This document shows positions 36,358 through 44,655 of a DNA stretch of 64,000 bases, piece after piece. The translations under genes and the position numbers were made by a program. Location: positions 1 through 64,000 of the forward strand of contig NZ_JAUYTT010000008.1 in assembly GCF_030695035.1 (NCBI RefSeq), given 5' to 3'. This stretch comes from Frigidibacter sp. Lineage in GTDB: Bacteria > Pseudomonadota > Alphaproteobacteria > Rhodobacterales > Rhodobacteraceae. The number at the start of each line of letters is the position of its first letter. The first letter of the stretch is position 1. The notes under the pieces were generated by a model. It made no database searches and was not told the DNA's origin. It saw only the letters and a list, made by a program, of their open reading frames with translations.

Positions 36358-37005
36358 TCAGCCGCGCAGCTGTGCGAGGAAGCCCGCCAGATCGTCGGTG
36401 TGGTGGTGGATATGGCCAGCAGGGGCGGGTTCGGGCGCAACATGCACGGTGCGCATCCCCATCGCGTGCGGCGCTGTCAGGTTGCGCGGATCATCCTCGA
36501 ACATCGCGCCGCAGGCAGGGTCCAGCCCGTCCGCGGCAAAGATCGCCTCGAAGGCGGCGCGTTCGGGCTTGGGGCGGAAGCCCGCATGTTCCACGCCATA
36601 GACCGCATCGAAGAGGCCCGACAGCCCCCGCGCCGCCAGCACCCGTTCGGCATAGGGGGCGGACCCGTTGGTATAGACGATCCGGCGGCCCGGCAGCGCG
36701 GCGATGCCGGCGCGCAGCTCGGGGTCGGGGGTCAGGTGGTCCATGGAAATATCATGCACATCAACCAGATAGGGCGCCGGGTCGAGCCCGTGTTCGTGCA
36801 TCAGCCCCGCCAGCGTGGTGCCGTAAAGCTGCCAGTAATGGCGGCGCAGGCGGTCGGCTTCGGCCTGTTCGACCTTCAGCGCCTCCATCACCCAGGCGGT
36901 CATGCGGACCTCTATCTGGTCGAACAGCCGCGCCGAGGGGTGATAAAGCGTGTTGTCGAGGTCAAAGACCCAGTGGCTGACATGGGTGAAGTGCTGTGCG
37001 GGCAT
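36358..37005 (-). CDS. HAD-superfamily pyrimidine 5'-nucleotidase
   Basis: Cytosolic 215-residue phosphatase. HAD motif I is VFDLDNTLYHPSARLFDQIE, motif II is IVYTNGSAPYAERVL, the motif III lysine lies in GFRPKPERAAFEAIF, and motif IV is MFEDDPRNLTAPHAMGM. The DLDNTLYHP plus FEDDxRNL pattern is the pyrimidine 5'-nucleotidase group (yeast Sdt1 and plant relatives), which releases phosphate from UMP, CMP or related nucleotides. It starts MPAQHFTHVSHWVFDLDNTL. The gene is divergent from the GntR gene with a 139-base gap. A link to that regulator is possible but unproved. Confidence 0.88.
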   Translation of the reverse strand: MPAQHFTHVSHWVFDLDNTLYHPSARLFDQIEVRMTAWVMEALKVEQAEADRLRRHYWQLYGTTLAGLMHEHGLDPAPYLVDVHDISMDHLTPDPELRAGIAALPGRRIVYTNGSAPYAERVLAARGLSGLFDAVYGVEHAGFRPKPERAAFEAIFAADGLDPACGAMFEDDPRNLTAPHAMGMRTVHVAPEPAPAGHIHHHTDDLAGFLAQLRG

Positions 37006-37144
37006 GCGGCGATCCTAGCGGCGGGGGCGCGGGGCTGCAACGGTTCGCGGCGGGGGGTGCGGCGCTTCATGCCTTGCCCTTGGCCGCCCGCCGCGCTTAG
37101 GGTTCCCGCCTATCGCCACCAAGGGACGGGCACGGGAACGCCGG

Positions 37145-37777
37145 ATGCAGAAAGACGCCTATACGCTGATCCTCGAGGCCATCGATGCCGGCACCTACCG
37201 CCCGGGCGACCGGCTGGTGGAATCGGAGCTGGCCGAGCGTTTCGGCGTGTCGCGCACCCCGATCCGCGAGGCGCTGCAGCGGCTGGAGACGCAATCGATG
37301 CTGACCCGCGACGGGCGCAGCCTGATCGTGGCGAGCCTCGATCACAACCAGCTGGCAGAGCTTTACGTGGTGAGGGCCGAGCTGGAAGGGCTGGCCGCCC
37401 GGTTGGCCGCGCGCCATGCGAGCCCCGAGGAAACGCGGGTGCTGCGTGAGATGGTCGAGACCGACCGGCTGCTGCTCAACGATCCCAAGGCGCTGAGCCG
37501 GGCCAACCGGCGGTTCCACAAGCTGATCCACCTTGCCTCGCACAACCGCTATCTGGTGCAGCAGCTCGACCTTGTGCATCGCTCGATGGCGCTTCTGGCC
37601 TCGACCTCGCTGGCGGCCGAGGGGCGGACCGAGACCGCATTGGCCGAGCATGACGCCATCGTCCGCGCCATCGAGGCCCGGGACGAGGAGGCGGCACAGC
37701 TGGCGCTCAGGGCCCATATCTCCAAGGCGTTTGAGACGCGGCTGAAGCTGGACGCGGGCGAGCTGCGCTCTCGCTGA
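37145..37777 (+). CDS. GntR-family regulator, FCD (FadR) subgroup
   Basis: DNA-binding protein of 210 residues. The winged helix is DAYTLILEAIDAGTYRPGDR, then LVESELAERFGVSRTPIREA and LQRLETQSML. The FCD effector domain follows (about 75-205), with the metal/ligand residues in ELYVVRAELEGLAARLAARH, then RRFHKLIHLASHNRYL and EHDAIVRAIEARDEEA, which has the usual His/Asp pattern. FCD regulators sense small organic acids and usually repress transport or catabolic genes; none is directly adjacent. The ATG at 37145 has CGGGAACGCCGG upstream. It converges with the GT2 gene. Confidence 0.9.
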   Translation: MQKDAYTLILEAIDAGTYRPGDRLVESELAERFGVSRTPIREALQRLETQSMLTRDGRSLIVASLDHNQLAELYVVRAELEGLAARLAARHASPEETRVLREMVETDRLLLNDPKALSRANRRFHKLIHLASHNRYLVQQLDLVHRSMALLASTSLAAEGRTETALAEHDAIVRAIEARDEEAAQLALRAHISKAFETRLKLDAGELRSR

Positions 37778-37780
37778 GGC

Positions 37781-39826
37781 TCAGCGCGGGGCTGGGTGCT
37801 GCGGGGACGCCGCTGGCACCGGGATGGGCATGGGCATCGGTAATGGCATCGGCACCGCGAAGGGCGGGGGTGCCACCAGCACCTCTTCGTCTTCCGCTTC
37901 TTCATGGCTGCCGTCGAACAGACCATGCTGGGTCTTGTCCCAGTAGAAGGGTTTCGTCACCACCTCATGCAGGGCCTTCCAGGCCGAGAGGGTGCCAAGC
38001 GGGTGGTAGAGGTGCAACGTCGGCACCCAGGGCATCAGATGGCGGTGCCTGGGGCCGCGCACCGCCCAGAGGCCGCAGAGGATGTTCACCGCCTCGGACC
38101 CCAGGAAAAGCGCGGTCATCGCCGGCAGCATCCAGCCCGGCAATGCGGCGGCGAAGGCATGTGGCAGGCCGAGGGCCAGCACCCAGAAGGTCCAGAGCAG
38201 CGGCGCCAGCAGGGATTGGGTCAGCGAGCCGAGGAACATCACCTGAAAGCCGAACATCCGCCAGGCCCCAAGCTCGCGCCACAGGCGGGCGGGATTGCGC
38301 ATATGCACGCCCCAGGTCATCGCATAGCCCTTTTGCCAGCGCGAGCGTTGCTTGACCCAGTGCAACGCCCGGCAATTGGCCTCCTCGCCGGTGACGGTGT
38401 GGATCAGCTCGGTCCGGTAGCCGCGCCGCGCGAGGCGCAGGCCGAGATCGGCATCCTCTGTGACGTTATGCGCGTCCCATCCCCCCAGCTCCTCCAGCGG
38501 CCCCCGGCGGAAGAACAGCGTCGTGCCCCCCAGTGGCACCACCAGCCCCATGCGGGCAATGCCGGGCAGCACCACGCGGAACCAGCTGGCATATTCGACT
38601 GTGAAGCAGCGCGACAGCCAGTTGGTGCGCGGATTGTAGAAATCGAGGATTCCCTGCAGGCAGACCACATCCTCGGGCGCTTCGGCAAAGCGGCGCACGA
38701 CCTTGTGGATCTGGTCGGCATCGGGGGCATCCTCGGCGTCATAGACCCCGATGATGCTGCCGCGGCAGAAGTTCAGCGCGAAGTTGAGCGCGCGCGGCTT
38801 GGTCTTGATCGGGCCCTGCGGCACCACCACGGTGCGCATCCAGTGCGGCAGATCGGCGGCGGACAGCGCCGTGCGGGTGACCATATCCTCCTCCTCGATC
38901 ACCAGCAGGATATCGAGCAGTTCCTTGGGATAATCGAGCCGGCCAAGCCGCTGCACCAGCCGGGGGGCGATATCATGCTCGCGGAACATTGGCACCATGA
39001 TCGACACCATTGGCAGCCGGTCCGGCCGGCCGTGGCGGGCGGGCAGGGCCAGCACACCGTCGGGCGCCCGCTCTGCTGAATGGCTTGGTGGCGCATGCGG
39101 GCGCAGCATCACCAGCAGCGCGGCCAGCTTCAGCCCCTGCGCCAGCAGCAGCGTGACAAGCGTCCAGGCCAGCAGCGTCCCCAGCACCAGCACTGGCGCC
39201 AGCAGCAGTCCGGCCGCCAGCAGCACCAGCAGCGCCAGCGCCACCCGCGCGCTGCGCGCCGCATCGGCGCCGCGGCAGCTGAGCTCGGCCGGGACCTGCG
39301 CTTCGGCCTTGCGCACCAGCCGGGTCTGGCGGCTTGCCAGCAGGGCGGAGTGGATGTCACGCTCGGGCGCAAGCGCCATCGCGCAGGGGCCGAACTCTGC
39401 CGTCAGCTGCGGAAGAAGAGCCTGAAAGGCATCGGGCCGGGCGGTCGCGATCACGGTGGCGCCGCCCGCCCGGCGCCAGGGCAGCACCGCCTGACGCAGG
39501 CAGGTTTCCGCGCCAAGTCGGTCTACCAGCCGCGGATCGGGGCGCTGGCCGATCAGGTCCAGCGCCTCGGCGTCCCATTGCGTGGCCAGCGCCGCCATCA
39601 GGTCGGCCTCGGCCACCCAGCCATGCGCCTGCAAGATGTCGCCAAGCGGCAAGTCCTGTCGGTCGCGCATTGCCACGGCGCGCAGCAGGTCGCCGGGATC
39701 GACCGCCCCTGCCTCCAGCAGGATCTGCCCCAGTGGCTTTCGCGCCGCGCGCGTGCGGACCAGCCGCGCGGGCTGGGGCGCCGCAGGGGGCGAGGAAATA
39801 AGCCGAAGCTGCGGTGTCTGGGGCAT
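37781..39826 (-). CDS. Processive glycosyltransferase (GT2) with N-terminal GspE-N/MshEN domain
   Basis: Inner-membrane protein of 681 residues. An N-terminal GspE-N/MshEN-like domain (about 30-145: KPLGQILLEAGAVDPGDLLR, then LPLGDILQAHGWVAEADLMA) is followed by two membrane helices (about 195-245) and a GT2 domain: MVSIMVPMFREHD, VYDAEDAPDADQIH, TEDADLGLRLARRGYRTELI and QRSRWQKGYAMTW (QxxRW). Further helices lie at about 510-620, and the tail is a Met-Pro repeat (PMPLPMPMPIPVP). The GT2 is of the BcsA-like, polysaccharide-synthase type. MshEN domains are c-di-GMP binders in other proteins, so control by c-di-GMP is an inference. The polymer is unknown. Confidence 0.87.
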   Translation of the reverse strand: MPQTPQLRLISSPPAAPQPARLVRTRAARKPLGQILLEAGAVDPGDLLRAVAMRDRQDLPLGDILQAHGWVAEADLMAALATQWDAEALDLIGQRPDPRLVDRLGAETCLRQAVLPWRRAGGATVIATARPDAFQALLPQLTAEFGPCAMALAPERDIHSALLASRQTRLVRKAEAQVPAELSCRGADAARSARVALALLVLLAAGLLLAPVLVLGTLLAWTLVTLLLAQGLKLAALLVMLRPHAPPSHSAERAPDGVLALPARHGRPDRLPMVSIMVPMFREHDIAPRLVQRLGRLDYPKELLDILLVIEEEDMVTRTALSAADLPHWMRTVVVPQGPIKTKPRALNFALNFCRGSIIGVYDAEDAPDADQIHKVVRRFAEAPEDVVCLQGILDFYNPRTNWLSRCFTVEYASWFRVVLPGIARMGLVVPLGGTTLFFRRGPLEELGGWDAHNVTEDADLGLRLARRGYRTELIHTVTGEEANCRALHWVKQRSRWQKGYAMTWGVHMRNPARLWRELGAWRMFGFQVMFLGSLTQSLLAPLLWTFWVLALGLPHAFAAALPGWMLPAMTALFLGSEAVNILCGLWAVRGPRHRHLMPWVPTLHLYHPLGTLSAWKALHEVVTKPFYWDKTQHGLFDGSHEEAEDEEVLVAPPPFAVPMPLPMPMPIPVPAASPQHPAPR

Positions 39827-40009
39827 TCTGCGCGCGGGGCCAGGGGGTAAGGGCTTTCGCGCAGCTTTGCCCCGCCAAGGTTAACGGGGGATTAATCACC
39901 TTGGGGGCGCGCGCCAGAGACAGGTTATTTCTGCCGGCGCGCGGCGGAACCCCAAGGCCCAGCCGTATCAGGGACGTTCGCCCGGTCCGGGCTGCCCTAG
40001 GAGACGACC

Positions 40010-40510
40010 ATGCTATCCCTCTTCAACCGCTACGCCACCCCGTTCATCACCGGCCTGTTTCTGGTTTCGCTGATCTCGGGCCTCGCGCTGTTCTTCCATG
40101 TCGGCCCCATGGGGTTTCACGGCATGCATGAATGGCTTAGCCTGCTGCTGATCCTGCCCTTCGTGCTGCATGTCTGGAAGAACTGGCGGCCGATGAAGAT
40201 GTACCTGACCCGCGCCCCGATGGGGATCGCGATGGCGCTGTCACTGGCGATGGCGGCGGTGTTCCTGTGGCCTACCGGCGACGCCGCGGCCGGCGCCCCC
40301 GCGCCCTTCGTGCTCGCCCGGCAGGTGCTGGCGCATCCGGTGGCCGAGATCGCGCCGGTTCTGGACGTGACACCCGAAGAGCTGACCGCGCGCCTGCAAG
40401 CCGCCGGTGTGGCGCTGGCAGCCCCGGGTCAGCCGGTCGCGGATGCGATCCTTGCCAGCGGTCAGGCTGAAATGACGGTGATGGCCGCGATGCTGAACAG
40501 CGCCGAGTGA
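40010..40510 (+). CDS. DUF4405-family membrane protein
   Basis: A 166-residue product with hydrophobic helices at about 10-30, 45-60 and 70-85. It starts MLSLFNRYATPFITGLFLVS. Histidines in FFHVGPMGFHGMHEWLSLLL and LPFVLHVWKNW fit the DUF4405 family, whose members resemble cytochrome b561-type haem proteins. The C-terminal half (about 100-166) is a soluble, periplasmic-looking domain with VTPEELTARLQAAGV repeats and no haem residues. AGGAGACGACC precedes the ATG, an excellent ribosome site. The gene is divergent from the GT2 gene and converges on carA. Electron transport is inferred only. Confidence 0.8.
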   Translation: MLSLFNRYATPFITGLFLVSLISGLALFFHVGPMGFHGMHEWLSLLLILPFVLHVWKNWRPMKMYLTRAPMGIAMALSLAMAAVFLWPTGDAAAGAPAPFVLARQVLAHPVAEIAPVLDVTPEELTARLQAAGVALAAPGQPVADAILASGQAEMTVMAAMLNSAE

Positions 40511-40523
40511 CCCGAAGGCTGCC

Positions 40524-41690
40524 TCAGGCGGTGCGCTTGGCGCGCATCGCCTCGGCGAAGCGTTCGAACAGGTAGTAGCTGTCCTGCGGGCCGGGGCTCG
40601 CCTCGGGGTGATATTGCACCGAGAAGACCGGGCGGTCCGCCATGCGGATCCCGCAGTTCGACCCGTCAAACAGGCTCACATGGGTTTCCATCACGCCTTC
40701 GGGCAGGGTCTGGCTGTCCACGGTGAAGCCGTGGTTCATGCTGGTGATCTCGACCTTGCCGGTTTCCATGTCCTTCACGGGATGGTTGGCACCGTGATGA
40801 CCGTGGTTCATCTTGATGGTCTTGGCGCCAAGCGCCAGCGCAAGCATCTGATGGCCAAGGCAAATCCCGAAGACCGGGATGTCGCGGTCCAAGAGGCCGC
40901 GGATGGTCGGCACCGCATAGGCGCCGGTGGCTTCCGGATCGCCAGGGCCGTTCGACAGGAACACGCCCTCGGGGTTCAGCGCCATCACCTCTTCGGCGGT
41001 GGCAGTCGCAGGCAACACGGTCACGTCGCAGCCGGCAGAAGCCAGGCAGCGCAGGATGTTGCGCTTGGCGCCATAGTCGATGGCGACGACCTTCATCCCT
41101 GGCTCGGTGCGCGGCTGATAGCCCTGGGGCCAGGCCCACCGCATCTCGTTCCAGCGGTAGGATTGCGCGCAGGTCACGTCTTTCGCCAGATCGAGCCCGA
41201 CCAGCCCCTGCCAGGCGCGGGCCTTGGCGACGAGGGCGGCGAGGTCGAAATTCCCGTCCGGATCATGCGCAAGCGCAACATGCGGCGCGCCTTGCTGGCG
41301 GATCGCGCGGGTCAGGCGGCGGGTGTCGAGCCCGCCGATACAGATGCGGCCGCGCTTTTCGAGCCAAGCGACCAGATCGCCGGTGGCGCGCCAGTTCGAC
41401 GGCTCTGTCGGGTCCCATTTCACCACCATGCCGGCGGCGACTGGGTCTGCGGTCTCGTCATCCTCCTCCGTCACGCCGGTATTGCCGATATGGGGGAAGG
41501 TGAAGGTCACGACTTGCCCGGCATAGGAGGGGTCGGTCATGATCTCCTGATAGCCGGTCATGGCGGTGTTGAAGACAAGCTCTGCCACCGTCTCGCCGGT
41601 GGCGCCGAAGCCGGTTCCGTAGAACACGGTGCCATCCGCAAGCGCGAGGCAGGCGGTCGGTTTCGGTGTTGGCTGATGGCTGGCGGACAT
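40524..41690 (-). CDS. carA: Carbamoyl-phosphate synthase small subunit
   Basis: Glutaminase subunit supplying ammonia to CarB for arginine and pyrimidine synthesis. The 388-residue product starts MSASHQPTPKPTACLALADG, with ATGETVAELVFNTAMTGYQE near the N-terminus. The class I amidotransferase domain shows LSNGPGDPEATGAYA, GICLGHQMLALALG with the catalytic cysteine, and VQYHPEASPGPQDSYYLFER with the His-Glu pair. carB is not in the window. The start ATG at 41690 is divergent from the yqeY-like gene, with a 195-base gap that holds both promoters. Confidence 0.97.
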   Translation of the reverse strand: MSASHQPTPKPTACLALADGTVFYGTGFGATGETVAELVFNTAMTGYQEIMTDPSYAGQVVTFTFPHIGNTGVTEEDDETADPVAAGMVVKWDPTEPSNWRATGDLVAWLEKRGRICIGGLDTRRLTRAIRQQGAPHVALAHDPDGNFDLAALVAKARAWQGLVGLDLAKDVTCAQSYRWNEMRWAWPQGYQPRTEPGMKVVAIDYGAKRNILRCLASAGCDVTVLPATATAEEVMALNPEGVFLSNGPGDPEATGAYAVPTIRGLLDRDIPVFGICLGHQMLALALGAKTIKMNHGHHGANHPVKDMETGKVEITSMNHGFTVDSQTLPEGVMETHVSLFDGSNCGIRMADRPVFSVQYHPEASPGPQDSYYLFERFAEAMRAKRTA

Positions 41691-41885
41691 GGCGCGACTC
41701 CCCGGGCCTTAAATCCCGCGGAACCTACGGGGGCGGGCAGGCAGGGTCAAGGGTTGGCGCGGGGGCAGGTTTGCATTTCGCAAACGTGAAGGGAATCAAG
41801 GGTTTGCTGCAATGCGGCTTGGTTGTGCCGCGCCGGCGAAGCAGGTAGAATGCGCGCCTAGAACCTCATGGGGATGGGAAATCGG

Positions 41886-42347
41886 ATGAACATGCGCGAC
41901 CGGATCGGTTCGGCACTGAAGGATGCGATGCGGGCGAAGGAGGCTGACCGGCTTTCGACGCTGCGGCTGATCAATGCCGCCATCAAGGACAAGGATATCG
42001 CGCTGCGCGGCGAGGGCGGCGGCGAGCAGGGGGTGGCCGACAGCGATATCCTGGCGATCCTGGGCCGGATGGTGAAGCAACGGCAAGAGAGCGCGCGCGC
42101 CTATGAAGAGGGCGGGCGACTGGAGCTGGCCGAGAAGGAACTGAGCGAGATCAAGGTGATCGAGGAGTTCCTGCCGCGGCAACTGACGGCCGATGAAGTG
42201 GCAGCTGCCATCGACGCTGCGGTCGCCGAGACCGGCGCCGGCAGCATCCGTGACATGGGCAAGGTGATGGCGGCGCTGAAGGCGCGCTATACCGGGCAGA
42301 TGGATTTCGCGGCGGCAGGGGCTGCGGTGAAGGACCGTCTGGGGTGA
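41886..42347 (+). CDS. GatB/YqeY domain protein
   Basis: Cytosolic 153-residue protein of the YqeY family, related to the C-terminal tRNA-binding tail of GatB. It starts MNMRDRIGSALKDAMRAKEA and has ILGRMVKQRQESARAYEEGG, IKVIEEFLPRQLTADEV and MGKVMAALKARYTGQMDF. The role is thought to be tRNA-related but is not established. Several in-frame ATG codons exist (41868, 41886, 41892); 41886 is chosen because it matches the family start. The upstream GGGGATGGGAA could serve as the ribosome site. Confidence 0.88.
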   Translation: MNMRDRIGSALKDAMRAKEADRLSTLRLINAAIKDKDIALRGEGGGEQGVADSDILAILGRMVKQRQESARAYEEGGRLELAEKELSEIKVIEEFLPRQLTADEVAAAIDAAVAETGAGSIRDMGKVMAALKARYTGQMDFAAAGAAVKDRLG

Positions 42348-42580
42348 GGCTGGCGGCTTGGGTGGCGTATGGAATGCATATGGAAACCATACAGACGTCA
42401 TACATATGATTTTTCGGCCCTCCCCGGCGGGGGGGAAGGCGCGGTAGGGTGGCGGTTCGGGCCATGGCCATCGCCGCTGCCGCGTTTGGGCGAGAAAGTG
42501 CCGCAGCCCGAGACGGCCGATTGATGCTTGGAGAATCGGGCGAGGTGCCCTCTCCTGCTGGCAGGGTGTCGGGAGGTTTC

Positions 42581-43150
42581 ATGCTGAACGCAAAGTCGGT
42601 GCTGGCCGCGGGGCTCGTGCTCCTCACCGCGGCCTGTGGTGCCTCGCAGTCTTCGCAGAGCGAGGCGCTTGCGAGGCAGACCACTGCCGCGCTGTGCTCG
42701 GCACATATGACGGCCCGCGGGGCGGGACTGTTGGCAATCGAAGCCGAGCTTGGGGCCAGGGGCGCGCTGCAATGCAAGACGACCTATGGTTCAACCTCCT
42801 ATGTTGGTGCCACGACCGTTGGGACAGTCGGGCGACCGCTCTATGCCCGCAGCGCTACCGAGGCCTCCCCCCGCGAGGACAAGAACTGCGCCGATTTTTC
42901 ATCGGCAGGCGCCGCGCAGCGGTTCTTCCTTGCAAGCGGTGGCCCGAACCGGGATCCGCACCGACTGGACGGGGACGGGGACGGCAACGCCTGCGAATGG
43001 GGTAAGACGCTGAAATCGAGCGTGGCCAAGTACAAGCCCAAGCCGGTCACCTATACGCCGCGGCGATCCTTCTCACCGACCTGCCACACGGGGCCGCGGG
43101 GCGGGCGGTATTACTACAGCGCGAACGGGAACAAGGTCTACGGCTGCTGA
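42581..43150 (+). CDS. Lipoprotein with excalibur calcium-binding motif
   Basis: A 189-residue exported lipoprotein. The signal peptide MLNAKSVLAAGLVLLTAACG ends in a lipobox (LTAAC). The mature part has an excalibur-type domain: DKNCADFSSAGAAQRFFLAS followed by RLDGDGDGNACEW, the DxDxDGxxCE calcium site. A C-terminal segment (CHTGPRGGRYYYSANGNKVY) resembles the PBCV basic adaptor motif. Excalibur domains are found in surface proteins, often with nuclease domains, but no nuclease is seen here. The ATG at 42581 follows GGGAGG. The AT-rich upstream stretch (42360-42420) with two CATATG motifs may be its promoter or operator. Confidence 0.82.
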   Translation: MLNAKSVLAAGLVLLTAACGASQSSQSEALARQTTAALCSAHMTARGAGLLAIEAELGARGALQCKTTYGSTSYVGATTVGTVGRPLYARSATEASPREDKNCADFSSAGAAQRFFLASGGPNRDPHRLDGDGDGNACEWGKTLKSSVAKYKPKPVTYTPRRSFSPTCHTGPRGGRYYYSANGNKVYGC

Positions 43151-43220
43151 TCGCCCGCGACGTGGGAACACCGGCGGCCCTTTTTCGTTGATCCGCGGTG
43201 ACCAACTGACGGAGGCAGCG

Positions 43221-43406
43221 ATGCCAGCGAAATCCAAGGCACAGCAGAAGGCGGCGGGCGCGGCGCTGTCGGCCAAGCGCGGCGAGACCGCGAAATCGGA
43301 GTTGAAGGGCGCATCGAAGGGCATGGTCAACTCGATGACCGAAAGCGAGCTCAAGGAGCTGGCCGAGACCAAGCGCAAGGGGCTGCCGGAGAAGAAGGAC
43401 ACGTGA
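43221..43406 (+). CDS. DUF3008-like small basic protein
   Basis: A 61-residue cytosolic protein rich in Lys, Ala and Glu. It starts MPAKSKAQQKAAGAALSAKR and has GASKGMVNSMTESELKELAE, then TKRKGLPEKK, a pattern I recognise from the DUF3008 family, small proteins of unknown role often seen in alphaproteobacteria. GGAGGCAGCG precedes the ATG, a strong ribosome site. The sequence is low in complexity and probably helical. It follows the lipoprotein gene by 70 bases. Confidence 0.75.
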   Translation: MPAKSKAQQKAAGAALSAKRGETAKSELKGASKGMVNSMTESELKELAETKRKGLPEKKDT

Positions 43407-43626
43407 CGCGCGCCGTCAAGGGTGTCATCAGGATTGGCTCTCAAATCCCCCTTGCACCGCCCGCGCCGCCCTTGCTATTCTGCCCTTGGTCGGCAGTTCC
43501 CGAGGCGTCGCTGTCCCGAAAGGGAAGCTAAACCTGCCATAGGCATCGCAGCACAGACAGACCTGTCCCGCGCCGCGCCCGCAAGTCAGCGACCACGGCA
43601 TTTCCGGCGCCCAACAGGATCTTGTC

Positions 43627-44178
43627 ATGACCCGTACACCGATACCGCTTGCCGTTTCCGACCTGTCCAGCTTTGCCCGCCATCTGGGGGCCGGGATCAA
43701 GGAGCGGGGCGCGCCCTCGCATCTGGAACTGCTCAACATGCTGGCCCGCGCCGCCGGGCTGCGCAACTACCAGCACCTGCGCGCGATCAGCGCCGCACAG
43801 GTGCGGATGGAGACTGCGCCACCTGCGCAAGCGGATCATGCGCAGGTGGAGCGCGCCCTGCGATATTTCGATGCGGGCGGCGGGCTGGCGCAATGGCCCT
43901 CGCGCCGGCAGGTGCAGATGCTGTGCCTCTGGGCGCTGTGGGCAGGCCTTCCGGCGGACGCGGTGCTGGGAGAGCGGGAGGTGAGCCGTTTGCTGAACCG
44001 GCTTCACGGCTTTGGCGATGCCGCCTTGCTGCGGCGCGAGCTGATCGGGATGGGCCTGTTCACCCGCAGCCCGGGGGGCCTTGACTATCAGCGGCGGGAG
44101 CTTGCCCCGCCAGCCGAGGCGCGGGAGGTGATCCGGCGGGTGGCGGCGCGGCGGAAATCTGGAGGAGAAAAGTCATGA
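43627..44178 (+). CDS. DUF2087-type protein
   Basis: A 183-residue cytosolic protein. The N-terminal half starts MTRTPIPLAVSDLSSFARHL and is helical (AARAAGLRNYQHLRA-like). The C-terminal half matches DUF2087: QWPSRRQVQMLCLWALWAGL, then LGEREVSRLLNRLHGFGDAA and LLRRELIGMGLFTRSPGGLDY. The DUF2087 fold is a winged-helix-like module seen in regulators, so a DNA-binding role is possible but unproved. The stop overlaps the next gene's start (ATGA), so the two are coupled. The 220 bases upstream hold no recognised riboswitch; TCCC-GAAA-GGGA forms a small hairpin there. Confidence 0.8.
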   Translation: MTRTPIPLAVSDLSSFARHLGAGIKERGAPSHLELLNMLARAAGLRNYQHLRAISAAQVRMETAPPAQADHAQVERALRYFDAGGGLAQWPSRRQVQMLCLWALWAGLPADAVLGEREVSRLLNRLHGFGDAALLRRELIGMGLFTRSPGGLDYQRRELAPPAEAREVIRRVAARRKSGGEKS

Positions 44179-44561
44179 GCACTCACAAGGGCGCCTGCCT
44201 CTGCGGCGCTGTGCGCTTCGAGGTGGAAGGCGGGCTGGCACCGGCCGACGCCTGCCATTGCACGATGTGCCGCAAGCTGTCGGGGCATTACTTCGCCTCG
44301 ACGGATGTGCCACGGGACCGGCTGACCGTGCAGGGCGAGGATGCGGTCCGGTGGTATCAATCCTCGGAGAAAGTGCGTCGCGGGTTCTGCGGGACCTGTG
44401 GCTCGCAACTGTTCTTCGATCCGCCGCACCGGGACTCCATCGCCGTGGCGATGGGGGCGTTCGAGGGCGAGACGGGGACGCGGCTGCACATCCATATTTT
44501 CGTCGCCGACAAGGGCGATTATTACGACATCGCCGATGGGCTGCCGCAGAACGCGCAGTAG
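44175..44561 (+). CDS. GFA-family (CENP-V/GFA domain) protein
   Basis: A 128-residue cytosolic zinc protein. Its cysteines follow the GFA pattern: GACLCGAVRFEVEGG, DACHCTMCRKLSGHYFAST, and GFCGTCGSQLFFDPP. Members were first described as glutathione-dependent formaldehyde-activating enzymes, though that activity is disputed for most. It starts at an ATG overlapping the DUF2087 stop, so it is probably translated together with it. A repeat of the GGATATTT family lies in the downstream gap, and the DUF2244 gene converges. Confidence 0.88.
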   Translation: MSTHKGACLCGAVRFEVEGGLAPADACHCTMCRKLSGHYFASTDVPRDRLTVQGEDAVRWYQSSEKVRRGFCGTCGSQLFFDPPHRDSIAVAMGAFEGETGTRLHIHIFVADKGDYYDIADGLPQNAQ

Positions 44562-44597
44562 GGATCGGCGCAGTTCCCGGCCGATTGCCCTTTGCCT

Positions 44598-44622
44598 TGT
44601 TCCAAATATCCCACGGGGGGGT
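44598..44622 (-). repeat. ATATCCCACGGGG intergenic repeat
   Basis: TTGTTCCAAATATCCCACGG followed by GGGGGTCCGGGGG, a member of the dispersed family between convergent genes. It sits between the GFA and DUF2244 genes. Confidence 0.7.
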
Positions 44623-44655
44623 CCGGGGGTGTGAAACCCCCGGCGCTCCCCCCTA

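Noticed and set aside
34648-37449. 933-codon plus-strand open frame
   Set aside because: It overlaps the hydroxylase, small membrane protein and nucleotidase genes on the other strand, all with clear motifs; the translation has none.
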